Below are positions 36,239 to 44,002 of a stretch of 64,000 nt of DNA, in pieces. A program made the position numbers and the translations under genes. The notes under the pieces are model-generated. The model was not told the origin of the DNA, did no database searches, and saw only the letters and a program-made list of their open reading frames with translations. The number at the start of each line of letters is the position of its first letter. Position 1 is the first letter of the stretch. This DNA is from Luteolibacter arcticus (GTDB taxonomy: Bacteria; Verrucomicrobiota; Verrucomicrobiia; Verrucomicrobiales; Akkermansiaceae), in assembly GCF_025950235.1 (NCBI RefSeq), contig NZ_JAPDDT010000001.1, forward strand, positions 62,001-126,000, written 5' to 3'.

Positions 36239-37053
36239 ACGTGCCTTCGATGCTGCTCGCCACCGGCGGAAGCCTCCTGTTCCTGTGCCTTGTCTTTGTC
36301 CCGCTGGAGCGCGCCTTTCCTGCCAAACCGGGCCAGCGCTTCTTTCGGCCGGCGTGGTGGCTGGACCTGTGTTTTTTCCTCGGCCAGTATCTCCTGTGGA
36401 GCGCACTGGTGCTGTGGCTGCTGAGTCGCTTCGGAGATTGGATCGATGGCGTGGTGCCGGCGACGTTCCGTGCGGCCGTGGCGGGGCAGCCGTGGTGGCT
36501 GCAGGCGGTGGAGGTGATCCTGTTGAGCGATTTCTTCGTCTATTGGGGCCACCGGCTTCAGCATCGCGTGCCGTTCCTATGGCGCTTCCATTCGGTTCAT
36601 CACAGTGCCGAGCATCTCGATTGGCTGGCGGCTCATCGTGAGCATCCGCTCGATACCGTTTACACGATGGGTCTGATCAATCTGCCTGCCTTCCTGCTCG
36701 GATTCCCCTTGGAGACGTTGGCGGGATTGATTGCCTTCCGTGGCATCTGGGCGATCTACATTCACTCGAACGTGCGCCTGCCGATCGGTCCGCTGCGCTG
36801 GTTCGTCGGCGCGCCGGAGCTTCATCACTGGCACCACGACCGGGCACGTGATGCGGGGAACTATGCGAACATCTCTCCGCTGATGGACCTCGCCTTCGGC
36901 ACGTATTGCTGCCCTGACCACGAGCCCGACGCATTCGGCGTGCATGAGGAAATGCCACGCGGGTATCTCGGGCAGATGCTGCATCCTTTCCGGCGGAGAA
37001 AGCGTGGGTCTCGGAAGAAGGCGATGCAGACGCAACTTGGGAAGACGGCATAA
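36235..37053 (+). CDS. Fatty acid hydroxylase/sterol desaturase family membrane protein
   Basis: A 272-residue integral membrane di-iron oxygenase. The His clusters are HRLQH (HxxxH), FHSVHHS (HxxHH) and HHWHHD (HxxHH), the standard set of the sterol desaturase superfamily, together with the long hydrophobic segments around them. It probably hydroxylates or desaturates a lipid; the substrate cannot be read from sequence. The C-terminus is basic. It is coupled by a four-base overlap to the small LPGSKS protein upstream. Confidence 0.9.
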   Translation: MNVPSMLLATGGSLLFLCLVFVPLERAFPAKPGQRFFRPAWWLDLCFFLGQYLLWSALVLWLLSRFGDWIDGVVPATFRAAVAGQPWWLQAVEVILLSDFFVYWGHRLQHRVPFLWRFHSVHHSAEHLDWLAAHREHPLDTVYTMGLINLPAFLLGFPLETLAGLIAFRGIWAIYIHSNVRLPIGPLRWFVGAPELHHWHHDRARDAGNYANISPLMDLAFGTYCCPDHEPDAFGVHEEMPRGYLGQMLHPFRRRKRGSRKKAMQTQLGKTA

Positions 37054-37067
37054 CCCTGCAGGTTCCG

Positions 37068-37201
37068 GTGTCGCTACGCGACACGTTGCGCTCCGCTGCC
37101 GGGTCCGTGGGCTGAAAGCCCACGGCTACCATCCTTGACCGCTACGCGGTCGCTGGAGCTCGTGCTGTTAGATGGTTGTAGGCGCTGTGCTGTTAGATGG
37201 T
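37068..37201. repeat. Three-hairpin array plus 15-bp direct repeats
   Basis: The region between the hydroxylase and nuoF holds three perfect hairpins with triplet loops: GTGTCGC/GCGACAC (37068-37084), CCGTGGGCT/AGCCCACGG (37105-37125) and GACCGC/GCGGTC (37137-37151). Two exact copies of GTGCTGTTAGATGGT follow at 37162-37176 and 37187-37201, a 25-base period, each holding a TGTTAGA motif. The two genes converge here, so the hairpins may terminate transcription. Confidence 0.65.
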
Positions 37202-37238
37202 CACCGGAGCGGGTGGCTGTCTACTCGCCAAGCGCCGC

Positions 37239-38645
37239 TCACGCGTGCTGCAGGTAACGCTGCTGCGCTTGCGCTTCCGCGTTGTGCGGCACCTCTTCGT
37301 TCTCCGGCTTGGTGTCGGCGAGAAGTTCGTCGCGGAACTTCGCGATGATCGCTTCCACTGGCCACGACGACGCTTCGCCAAACGCGCAGATGGTGCGGCC
37401 GTCGATCTGATAGGCGACGCTTTCCAAGGTGGCGATGTCCTTCGGCGACGCTTCGCCGGCGACGATGCGGTCGGAGATCTTCTTCATCCACATCGAGCCT
37501 TCGCGGCAGGGCGTGCACTGTCCGCAGGATTCATGGGCGTAGAAGGTGTTCAGGTTGTTGAGCACCCACGACATCTTCCGCGTGTCGTCCATGACGATCA
37601 CCCCGCCGGAGCCTGCCATCGAGCCGCAGGCAGCGAGCGAGTCGAAATCCATCGGGATGTCCCAGAACGAAATCTTGAGGTCGGCGCCTTCCGGGCCCTT
37701 GCCCTTGAGGGTGAAGCTCTCGTCGCAGCGCAGGATCTTGGCCGACGATCCGCCGGGGATCACGGCCTTGAATTCACGGCGGTCCTTGGGTCCGCCGCAC
37801 ATGTCGTAGAGCAACTCGCGCATGGTCACCTTGCCGACTTCGACCTCGAAGTAGCCGGGCTTCTTCACGTCGCCGGACACGCAAAGGATGCGGGTGCCGG
37901 TGTTGTTCTTCACGCCGAGCTTGGCGTATTCGTCGCCGCCCATGCGGACGATGTGCTTCACGTGGCACAGCGACTCGACGTTGTTGACGATGGTCGGGCA
38001 CATGTAGAGCCCGAGTGCGGCAGGGAAGTAAGGTGGCTTGATCCGCGGGTAGGCGCGCTTGCCTTCGAGCGACTCGATCAGGCCGGTTTCCTCGCCGCAG
38101 ATGTAGGCGGCGGCACCACGGTGAACGTAGATTTCCACGTCGAAGCCGGAGCCGAGGACGTTCGTGCCGACGAAGTTCTTCGCTTTTGCCTCGGCGATCG
38201 CGTTCTCAAGGATCAGCGCGGCTTCGGGAAACTCCTCGCGGATGTAGATGTAGGCAACCTTCGCACCGACGGCAAAGCAGGAGATCACCATGCCCTCGAC
38301 GAGCTGATGGGGATCCTGGTGGACGATGTAGCGGTCCTTGAAGGTGCCTGGCTCGGACTCGTCGCAGTTGCAGATCAGGTAGACCGGCTTGGTGTTGTTC
38401 GGCGGGATGAAGGTCCACTTGAGGCCGGTCGGGAAACCGGCACCTCCACGGCCGCGCAGGCCGGACTTCTTCACTTCTTCGGTGATCGCCTTGGGCTCCA
38501 TGCCCATGGCCTTCTTCAGATCCTCGTAGCCGCCATCACGCAGGTAGCAGTCGATGGACGGATCCCAGCTTTCGCGGTCGACGTTCTTGAAGATGAGTCG
38601 GTACTCGCGCGAGTCGGGCTGCTTGCCGGCTTTGTAGGTGATCAT
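37239..38645 (-). CDS. nuoF: NADH-quinone oxidoreductase subunit F
   Basis: A 468-residue peripheral subunit of respiratory complex I that binds NADH and FMN. Signatures are GLRGRGGAGFPTGLKW (FMN/NADH Gly-rich loop), YLICNCDESEPGTFKDR, AYICGEETGLIESLEG, and the 4Fe-4S cluster Cys set in ESCGQCTPCREG plus a later Cys in GRTICAFGEA. The start at 38645 overlaps the stop of the Uma2 gene by four bases. nuoG does not follow; the next gene downstream is convergent and unrelated. Confidence 0.95.
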   Translation of the reverse strand: MITYKAGKQPDSREYRLIFKNVDRESWDPSIDCYLRDGGYEDLKKAMGMEPKAITEEVKKSGLRGRGGAGFPTGLKWTFIPPNNTKPVYLICNCDESEPGTFKDRYIVHQDPHQLVEGMVISCFAVGAKVAYIYIREEFPEAALILENAIAEAKAKNFVGTNVLGSGFDVEIYVHRGAAAYICGEETGLIESLEGKRAYPRIKPPYFPAALGLYMCPTIVNNVESLCHVKHIVRMGGDEYAKLGVKNNTGTRILCVSGDVKKPGYFEVEVGKVTMRELLYDMCGGPKDRREFKAVIPGGSSAKILRCDESFTLKGKGPEGADLKISFWDIPMDFDSLAACGSMAGSGGVIVMDDTRKMSWVLNNLNTFYAHESCGQCTPCREGSMWMKKISDRIVAGEASPKDIATLESVAYQIDGRTICAFGEASSWPVEAIIAKFRDELLADTKPENEEVPHNAEAQAQQRYLQHA

Positions 38646-39307
38646 GGGGCGGCGGTCAGAGAAGGAGTCTTGAGAAAGGCGAAATTGGCGGCGGAGTCGA
38701 ACAAGGCCGCGAGCGGGACGTTCAGACCGGGAAAGCTTTGGGGGCGCATGTCGCCGTGTGCACGCTTTTCGGCGAGCTGATAGACGCCATCGGGGCCGAT
38801 CACGTATTGCTCCACCGTGCGCTCGTCGGCATCGACGATCCAATATTCGGCGACGCCATGGGCGGCGTAGTCGTCGAACTTCACGCCGCGGTCGCGCTTG
38901 CGGGTGGCGGGAGAGAGGATTTCGGCGATGAAATCAGGGACCGGATAGATCGTGGTGTCGGGGCGGATGAGCTTGGCTTTTTCTGGAGAGAACCAAGCCA
39001 CGTCCGGCTCGTAGTCGTTGCGGGTGAAGGCACAGAGGGCTTTTTCGAAAACCACATGCCCCCCGATCTTGCCCGCCTGAATGGCGACCCGGATGCTTTG
39101 TTGGATCAGCGCCACTGTGGTATTGTACGCGTCTCTAGCAGGGGAGTGCATAACCGTTTCACCGTTGATGAACTCGCCCTTCTCGTGTGGCTGGATCTTG
39201 TCGCGAAACGCCTCGCGAGCTTTTCCTTCCTCGGCCAGAAACGCAGCGATCTCCTTCACCTCCAAGGCGAGGGTCGGGCGTTCCAAAAGATCCGGAGTCA
39301 GGCTCAT
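38642..39307 (-). CDS. Uma2 family (DUF820) putative restriction-like endonuclease
   Basis: A 221-residue protein of the Uma2/DUF820 family, a PD-(D/E)XK-like nuclease fold found widely in cyanobacteria and others. The core motif is DYEPDVAWFSPEK (Asp), then DFIAEILSPATRKRDRGVKFDDYAAHGVAEYWIVDADERTVEQY (Glu and Lys). No biochemical function is firmly established for the family. The gene is wedged between nuoE and nuoF, 15 bases after the one and overlapping the other by ATGA, so it is translated with complex I subunits. It may be a late insertion into the operon. Confidence 0.88.
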   Translation of the reverse strand: MSLTPDLLERPTLALEVKEIAAFLAEEGKAREAFRDKIQPHEKGEFINGETVMHSPARDAYNTTVALIQQSIRVAIQAGKIGGHVVFEKALCAFTRNDYEPDVAWFSPEKAKLIRPDTTIYPVPDFIAEILSPATRKRDRGVKFDDYAAHGVAEYWIVDADERTVEQYVIGPDGVYQLAEKRAHGDMRPQSFPGLNVPLAALFDSAANFAFLKTPSLTAAP

Positions 39308-39322
39308 GACCGGAGAATAGCC

Positions 39323-39895
39323 TCAGGCCTCGTATTTGGCCAGCAGCTCGGACGCCTTGTCGGCGGTGACGGCTTCGTGGAAATCGTCATTCGCGAGGCA
39401 AACGGGTGCGGTGCCGCAGGAGGCGAGGCACTCGGCGAATTCGACCGACCACTTGCCGCAGGGCGACACGGTCACCGGGTGATGGTGCGAGTCGGAATGC
39501 GAGCGATCAATGCCTGTCAGTTCGCAAAGCTTCTCCATCAGCTCGTGCGAGCCACCCATCGCGCAGGACAATGTGCGGCAGACCCGGAAGTGGACCTTTC
39601 CCGGGGCCGATTGGCGGAAGCCGGGGTAGAAGGTCACGACTTCCAGCACCTTCACGGGCTGGATCTCAAGGCGTGCGGCGGTCCATTCGATCGCCTCTGC
39701 AGAGATGAATCCGTGGTGATGCTGGATGAAATGCAAGATCGGCAAGACGGCCGAGCGCTTCTGATCCTCGGGAAACTGGGAGAGGCGCTTGTCGGCCTCG
39801 GCTTCAAGCGCCGCAGTCGGCACGAAGGGCGGGTAGAACTTCGAGCCGGGCGTCTCCGGCGAGGCGACGTTGTCTTCGAGGATCGAGGCGGACAT
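39323..39895 (-). CDS. nuoE: NADH-quinone oxidoreductase subunit E
   Basis: A 190-residue complex I subunit with a 2Fe-2S thioredoxin-like domain. The cluster Cys residues are in VCRTLSC and ECLASCGTAP. The helical N-terminal part PEDQKRSAVLPILHFIQHHHGFISAEAIEWTAARLEI and VVTFYPGFRQSAPGKVHF match the family. A His-rich insertion SHSDSHHHP lies between the two Cys pairs. It lies 14 bases after nuoD. Confidence 0.95.
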   Translation of the reverse strand: MSASILEDNVASPETPGSKFYPPFVPTAALEAEADKRLSQFPEDQKRSAVLPILHFIQHHHGFISAEAIEWTAARLEIQPVKVLEVVTFYPGFRQSAPGKVHFRVCRTLSCAMGGSHELMEKLCELTGIDRSHSDSHHHPVTVSPCGKWSVEFAECLASCGTAPVCLANDDFHEAVTADKASELLAKYEA

Positions 39896-39909
39896 GTTGG
39901 AAAATACGT

Positions 39910-41157
39910 TCAGCGGTCACACTCGCCCATCACGAAATCGAGCGACCCGAGCACGGCCGGGACGTCGGAAATCATGTGCCCGGGCAGCAGGATGGACAGC
40001 GGGGAAAGATTGCAGAAGGAGGGGCTGCGGATTTTCAGCCGGTGCGGCACGCCGCCGCCGGTGGAGTGGATGTAGAAGCCGAGCTCGCCCTTCGGATTCT
40101 CCGCGCCGAAATAGACTTCGCCCGGAGGGGCATCGATGCCCTGCGTGGCGACGATGAAGTGGTGGATCAGCTCTTCCATCGACATCAGCACCTTCTCCTT
40201 GTTCGGGAGCATGCTCTTGGTATCGGCGAGGTTCACCGGGCCCTCTGGCATGGTGTCGAGCACCTGGCGGCAGATCTTGATCGACTGGCGGATTTCTTCC
40301 ATCCGCACCTGGTAGCGGGCGAAGCAGTCACCCTCATCCGCCACGATCACGTCGAACTCATATTTCTCGTAGCCGAGGTAGGGGCGATCCTTCCGCAAGT
40401 CGCGCGGCACGCCGGAGGCACGCAGGTTCGGGCCGGTGAGGCCCCAGGCGATCGCGGCTTCCTTCGAGATGATCCCGATGTCGCACATGCGGTCGCGGAA
40501 GATCTTGTTCTTGTCGAGCAGCTTGGCGACCTCGTCGATGGTCGTCTCGCACTCGCCGAGGAAGACGCGCACTGCCTGATCGAAGCCCGGTGGCATGTCG
40601 CGGAGCTGGCCGCCGACCCGCGTGTAGGAGGTCGTGAAGCGGGCACCGGTGAGCTGCTCGCAGAGATTGTAGATCTTTTCCCGCTCCGTGAAGGTGTAGA
40701 GGAAAACGGTCATCGCACCCACGTCCATGGCGCAGACGCCGACGCCGAGCAGGTGGGAGGAAATGCGGGCCAGCTCGCAGCAGAGGACGCGCAGGGCTTG
40801 GCCGCGGGGGGGGAGTTCCCAGCCCATCAGCTTTTCCACGGCGCAGGCGTACGCGACGTTGTTCGCCAGCGGTGCGAGGTAGTCCAGCCGGTCCGTGTAG
40901 GGCACGAACTGGTTGTAGTGCATGTTTTCCGCGATCTTCTCGTCGCCGCGGTGGAGGAAGCCAATGTCCGGGTCCGCTTTGGTGATGATTTCGCCATCCA
41001 GTTCCAGGATCAGGCGCAGCACGCCGTGCGTGGCGGGGTGGGATGGGCCCATGTTCAGGACCATCTTTTCGCCCATCAAGTCCGTCGTTTCCTCGTGGTA
41101 CTCGGCGGCCTTCGCGGCCACGTCGGGGGCTTGGTATTCGGTCGTGGTGCTACTCAT
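39910..41157 (-). CDS. nuoD: NADH-quinone oxidoreductase subunit D
   Basis: A 415-residue complex I subunit that lines the quinone site. The family marks are NMGPSHPATHGVLRLILELDGE, DPDIGFLHRGDEKIAENMHYNQFVPYTDRLDY, and the C-terminal IHSTGGGVPHRLKIRSPSFCNL. Length is normal for a separate NuoD, not fused to NuoC. It is the first gene of nuoD-E-uma2-F, which begins downstream of a Rex-like operator at 41212. nuoA, B and C are not upstream; the neighbouring gene is divergent. Confidence 0.96.
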   Translation of the reverse strand: MSSTTTEYQAPDVAAKAAEYHEETTDLMGEKMVLNMGPSHPATHGVLRLILELDGEIITKADPDIGFLHRGDEKIAENMHYNQFVPYTDRLDYLAPLANNVAYACAVEKLMGWELPPRGQALRVLCCELARISSHLLGVGVCAMDVGAMTVFLYTFTEREKIYNLCEQLTGARFTTSYTRVGGQLRDMPPGFDQAVRVFLGECETTIDEVAKLLDKNKIFRDRMCDIGIISKEAAIAWGLTGPNLRASGVPRDLRKDRPYLGYEKYEFDVIVADEGDCFARYQVRMEEIRQSIKICRQVLDTMPEGPVNLADTKSMLPNKEKVLMSMEELIHHFIVATQGIDAPPGEVYFGAENPKGELGFYIHSTGGGVPHRLKIRSPSFCNLSPLSILLPGHMISDVPAVLGSLDFVMGECDR

Positions 41158-41211
41158 TGGGGAATCCCGGCCGCGGAATCAGGCCCCAACTCCGCCCCTC
41201 GGGCAAGGCAG

Positions 41212-41231
41212 TTTGTGAAAATTTTCACAAA
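41212..41231. promoter_or_regulatory. Rex-type operator (perfect palindrome) upstream of nuoDEF
   Basis: TTTGTGAAAATTTTCACAAA is a perfect 20-bp palindrome. Its inner 18 bases fit the TTGTGAA-WWWW-TTCACAA consensus of the NADH/NAD-sensing repressor Rex. It lies 55 bases upstream of the nuoD start and 70 bases upstream of the divergent isomerase gene. Rex controlling complex I genes is known in Streptomyces. The base match is seen; regulation is inferred, and no rex gene is in the window. Confidence 0.85.
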
Positions 41232-41301
41232 GTCCCCGGCATCCGGCAGATGCCGCCGCGAGCGCTTGCCACGGCGTGCTCATCCCGCGAGCTTCGGGAC
41301 C

Positions 41302-42183
41302 ATGAAACGCCGCACCTTCTTGCGTTCCGCCGCTGCCTCGTCGCTCGCCCTCACCCCCGCCAGCCAAGTGCTCGCCGCCCTCGCTCCGGACAACAAGTAT
41401 CGCAAGAACATCGGCATTCAGCTTTACACCCTGCGCGATGCGCTCGGCAAAGACCCGGGCGGCACCCTGAAGGCCGTCGCCGAGGCCGGCTACAAGCAGG
41501 TCGAAGCGTATGGTTTCCCGAATTGCCAGCCGTTGATCGATGGTGCGAAAGCCGCGGGCCTCGCCCTGAATTCCTCTCACTTCGAGTGGGCCAGCGTGGT
41601 CAGCCCGAAGGATGCGGCGATGAGCGATTTCCAGAAGATCGTCGAGAAGGCCAAGGAGGTCGGACTCAGCCATCTGGTCATCCCGTATTTGGCGGACGGC
41701 GAGCGCAAAACGCTCGATGACTACAAGAAGATCGCGGCCAACGCGAACAAGGCGGCCGAGCTTTCCAAGGCTGCGGGAATTCAGCTCTCGTATCACAACC
41801 ACTCCTTCGAATTCGAACCGAAGAAGGACGGAAAATGCGGCTACGACATTTTCATCGAGGAGTTCTCCAAGGACATGAAGTTCGAGATCGACGTCTTCTG
41901 GGTCCAGATGGCGAACCTGGAGCCAGCCCGTTTCATCGAGAAGCTTTCGGGCCGCGTCACCCAACTCCACCTCAAGGATCTCAAGGCCGGCATCACCACC
42001 CCGAACTTCGGCAGCGTGCCGCCGGAGGCCTTCAAGGAGCTCGGCAACGGCATCATCCCGATGGAGCCGATCATTGCCGCCGCGGAAAAGGCCGGCGTCG
42101 TCCACTGCCATGTGGAGCAGGACCACTCGCCCGACCCGATGGCCAGCATCAAGCAGAGCATTTCCTACCTCGGGAAGCTCTGA
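41302..42183 (+). CDS. Tat-exported sugar phosphate isomerase/epimerase-like TIM barrel protein
   Basis: A 293-residue protein of the xylose isomerase-like TIM barrel family (AP endonuclease family 2 fold). A twin-arginine signal (KRRTFLRSAAASSLALTPASQVLA) directs it out folded. The barrel shows IGIQLYTLRDALGKDPGGTLKAVAEAGYKQVEAYGF, the metal-site region SYHNHSFEF, FEIDVFWVQMA, VTQLHLKDLK and HCHVEQDHS, with the usual His, Glu and Asp residues. Verrucomicrobia carry many such exported isomerases for sugar catabolism; the substrate is unknown. It is divergent from nuoDEF and shares the operator region. Confidence 0.9.
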   Translation: MKRRTFLRSAAASSLALTPASQVLAALAPDNKYRKNIGIQLYTLRDALGKDPGGTLKAVAEAGYKQVEAYGFPNCQPLIDGAKAAGLALNSSHFEWASVVSPKDAAMSDFQKIVEKAKEVGLSHLVIPYLADGERKTLDDYKKIAANANKAAELSKAAGIQLSYHNHSFEFEPKKDGKCGYDIFIEEFSKDMKFEIDVFWVQMANLEPARFIEKLSGRVTQLHLKDLKAGITTPNFGSVPPEAFKELGNGIIPMEPIIAAAEKAGVVHCHVEQDHSPDPMASIKQSISYLGKL

Positions 42184-42196
42184 TAGGGCTTCGTAC

Positions 42197-43075
42197 ATGC
42201 GACGGCTTGTCGTCATCCTTGTCGCCATTTCGGTAAGCGGCTGCCTCACGCGTCGTGCAGCAGACGTGCTCACCGTGCCGCGACGTGTGGTGGAGGCGGG
42301 TCATTGGGAGAAGGAGACGGCGACGAAGCCGGCGCGCTTTGAAGTGGAGGCGGTGGATGGCGTCCAGCTCTCCGCGCTCGAACTTCCGGCTGGCCCCGCC
42401 GTGTCGAAGCTCGGCACCGCGTACCTTTTCCACGGCTTCGGCAATACCAAGGAGCAGATGCTTCCGATCGCCAAGCGCCTGTCCGCCGCGGGATTGCGCT
42501 GCATCGCGTGGGACTCGCGCGGTCATGGCAAGAGCGGCGGTGAGCGCGCCAGCTACGGGATGCGCGAGGTGGATGATGCGCTGCGGGTGATCAAGGCGGC
42601 CCGCAAGCGCGACGCTCGCCCGCGGGGCAAGGAGGTCTTTTGGGGCTACTCGATGGGGGCGGCCGTCGCCTTGCAGACCTTGCCCGAGGATTCCCGCGCC
42701 GAAGCGGCGGTGCTGCTCGCGCCGTTCGCGGATCTGAGCCAGATCATGCGTCACCACGCCGGGCAGATTTACAGCGGTGCGATGGTCCCGTTTCTCCCTT
42801 GGGTCCGCTCGAATGTCCGGAGCACCGCGGGCTTCGATCCCCGCAAGATCAAGCCCATCGATAGCGTCCGGCGCACTGATGCCCGGCTGCTTTTCATCCA
42901 TGGCGCGCGTGATGGGGTGATCCCTCCCGATCAATCGGCCCGGCTGCTTTCCGAATGCGAGGAAGGGCAGGGGAAGCGGCTGCTGCTCCCCAATCTCGGC
43001 CATGGCGACGTGATGTGGGATCTCCCGGAGTCGGCCTACACGGCGGCCATCGATTTCCTCGTGGTCGACCCTTGA
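42197..43075 (+). CDS. Alpha/beta hydrolase lipoprotein
   Basis: A 292-residue protein with a lipoprotein signal (VVILVAISVSGCLT; lipobox VSGC) and a hydrolase domain. The nucleophile Ser lies in WGYSMGAAVA, the Asp in IHGARDGVIPP and the His in NLGHGDVMWD; an HGFGNTKEQML oxyanion region is also present. It is probably an esterase attached to the membrane. It begins 13 bases after the isomerase stop and is likely co-transcribed with it. Confidence 0.87.
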   Translation: MRRLVVILVAISVSGCLTRRAADVLTVPRRVVEAGHWEKETATKPARFEVEAVDGVQLSALELPAGPAVSKLGTAYLFHGFGNTKEQMLPIAKRLSAAGLRCIAWDSRGHGKSGGERASYGMREVDDALRVIKAARKRDARPRGKEVFWGYSMGAAVALQTLPEDSRAEAAVLLAPFADLSQIMRHHAGQIYSGAMVPFLPWVRSNVRSTAGFDPRKIKPIDSVRRTDARLLFIHGARDGVIPPDQSARLLSECEEGQGKRLLLPNLGHGDVMWDLPESAYTAAIDFLVVDP

Positions 43076-43148
43076 GCGTCAGCTCGCCTTCAAGGCGTGC
43101 GCATTCTTTTTGTTGGACCGGCTCGCCCGATAATCGAGGAGGATTGAG

Positions 43149-43275
43149 CCGCAGATTTCGTAGATTTGCACAGATCAAGCAGCGGAAAGTGGAAACTGAT
43201 GAACGTCGCGAACGATGTGATGTTCACATTCAGGCCGATCTCAAAATCTGCGTTTATCTGCGCAATCTGCGGTTT
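43149..43275. repeat. Inverted ATCTGCG arrays
   Basis: In the 279-base gap between hydrolase and AsnC genes, three GCAGAT-like units (43151, 43160 and 43170, period 9-10) face three exact ATCTGCG units (43246, 43256 and 43265, same period). The arms can pair over about 30 bases around a 70-base loop. Such CTGCG/CGCAG arrays recur in intergenic DNA of many environmental bacteria. No gene is seen here. Confidence 0.55.
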
Positions 43276-43354
43276 CCGTCTTCCGAAACCAGATCACGGT
43301 TGCCCGGCGCGAGCCTTGCGGTGACGAAATCAGCCCGCTAGAACCGCCGCCGTC

Positions 43355-43840
43355 ATGTCGATCGACCCGCTCCTGCAACTTCTCCGCCGTCAAGCCCGCT
43401 ACAGCCACAAGGAGCTCGCTGAAGTCCTGTCGCTCAGCGAGTCAGAGGTCGCGGAGCGTCTCGCTGCGTGGGAAAAGAACGGCACGATCCTCGGTTACCA
43501 AGCGGTCATCAATCCGGAGGCCGCGGGCGATGACGACGTGTCCGCATTCATCGAGGTGAAGGTCACCCCGGAGCGCGGCGGTGGCTTTGATCGCCTGGCG
43601 ATGCGGATCGCTCGCTTCGACCAGGTGGTGAGCTGCTACCTCGCCAGCGGTGGCTACGACCTGATGGTGGTGGTGGAGGGAACTGACCTGCGCGAGGTCG
43701 CGCGCTTCGTCTCCGAGAAGCTGAGCACGATGGATGGCGTGATTTCCACGGCCACCCATTTCCGCCTCAAGACCTACAAGGAGAACGGCTTCATCTTCGA
43801 GGAAACCCAAGGTCCGGAGCGGCTGGCGGTGTCGCCTTGA
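43355..43840 (+). CDS. Lrp/AsnC family transcriptional regulator
   Basis: A 161-residue regulator. Residues 1-55 are a winged helix-turn-helix (DPLLQLLRRQARYSHKELAEVLSLSESEVAERLAAWEKNGTILGYQAVINPE). Residues 65-150 are the ligand-sensing RAM domain (SAFIEVKVTPERGGGFDRLAMRIARFDQVVSCYLASGGYDLMVVVEG). It binds DNA as an oligomer and usually responds to amino acids; the ligand is unknown. It stands alone with its own promoter region downstream of the ATCTGCG arrays. Confidence 0.94.
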   Translation: MSIDPLLQLLRRQARYSHKELAEVLSLSESEVAERLAAWEKNGTILGYQAVINPEAAGDDDVSAFIEVKVTPERGGGFDRLAMRIARFDQVVSCYLASGGYDLMVVVEGTDLREVARFVSEKLSTMDGVISTATHFRLKTYKENGFIFEETQGPERLAVSP

Positions 43841-43842
43841 GA

Positions 43843-43952
43843 GACGCAAGACTGGAAGACCCAAGACGCAAGAGAAAGGCCGTGATGGCCTTTGCCTTCA
43901 ATTCTTGCATCTTCAGAAAAGGAAAACCCGCCCGGGACGAATCCCGGACGGG
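43843..43952. repeat. AAGAC repeat and two terminator-like hairpins
   Basis: Directly after the AsnC stop lies a GACGCAAGAC-type low-complexity repeat (43843-43872), related to the one at 50249. Two hairpins follow: AAAGGCC/GGCCTTT with loop GTGAT (43875-43893), and CCCG.CCGGGA/TCCCGG.CGGG with loop CGAA (43927-43952). They lie between convergent genes and probably end both transcripts. Confidence 0.65.
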
Positions 43953-44002
43953 GTGCCATGACCTTTGCGGCCATCAACCCAAGGAAGCGGAGCTTTGAAT
44001 TC

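Noticed and set aside
37162..37201. Two 15-bp direct repeats taken as a CRISPR remnant
   Set aside because: There are only two copies, a 10-base spacer and no cas genes; the core is the window-wide TGTTAGA word.
37197..38780. A 527-residue open frame on the plus strand opposite nuoF
   Set aside because: It is the antisense shadow of nuoF; its composition is typical of shadows and nuoF matches its family throughout.
43216..43228. TGTGA-TGT-TCACA as a second Rex or CRP site
   Set aside because: The arms are too close (three bases) for Rex, which needs four between TTGTGAA and TTCACAA, and the spacing does not fit CRP.
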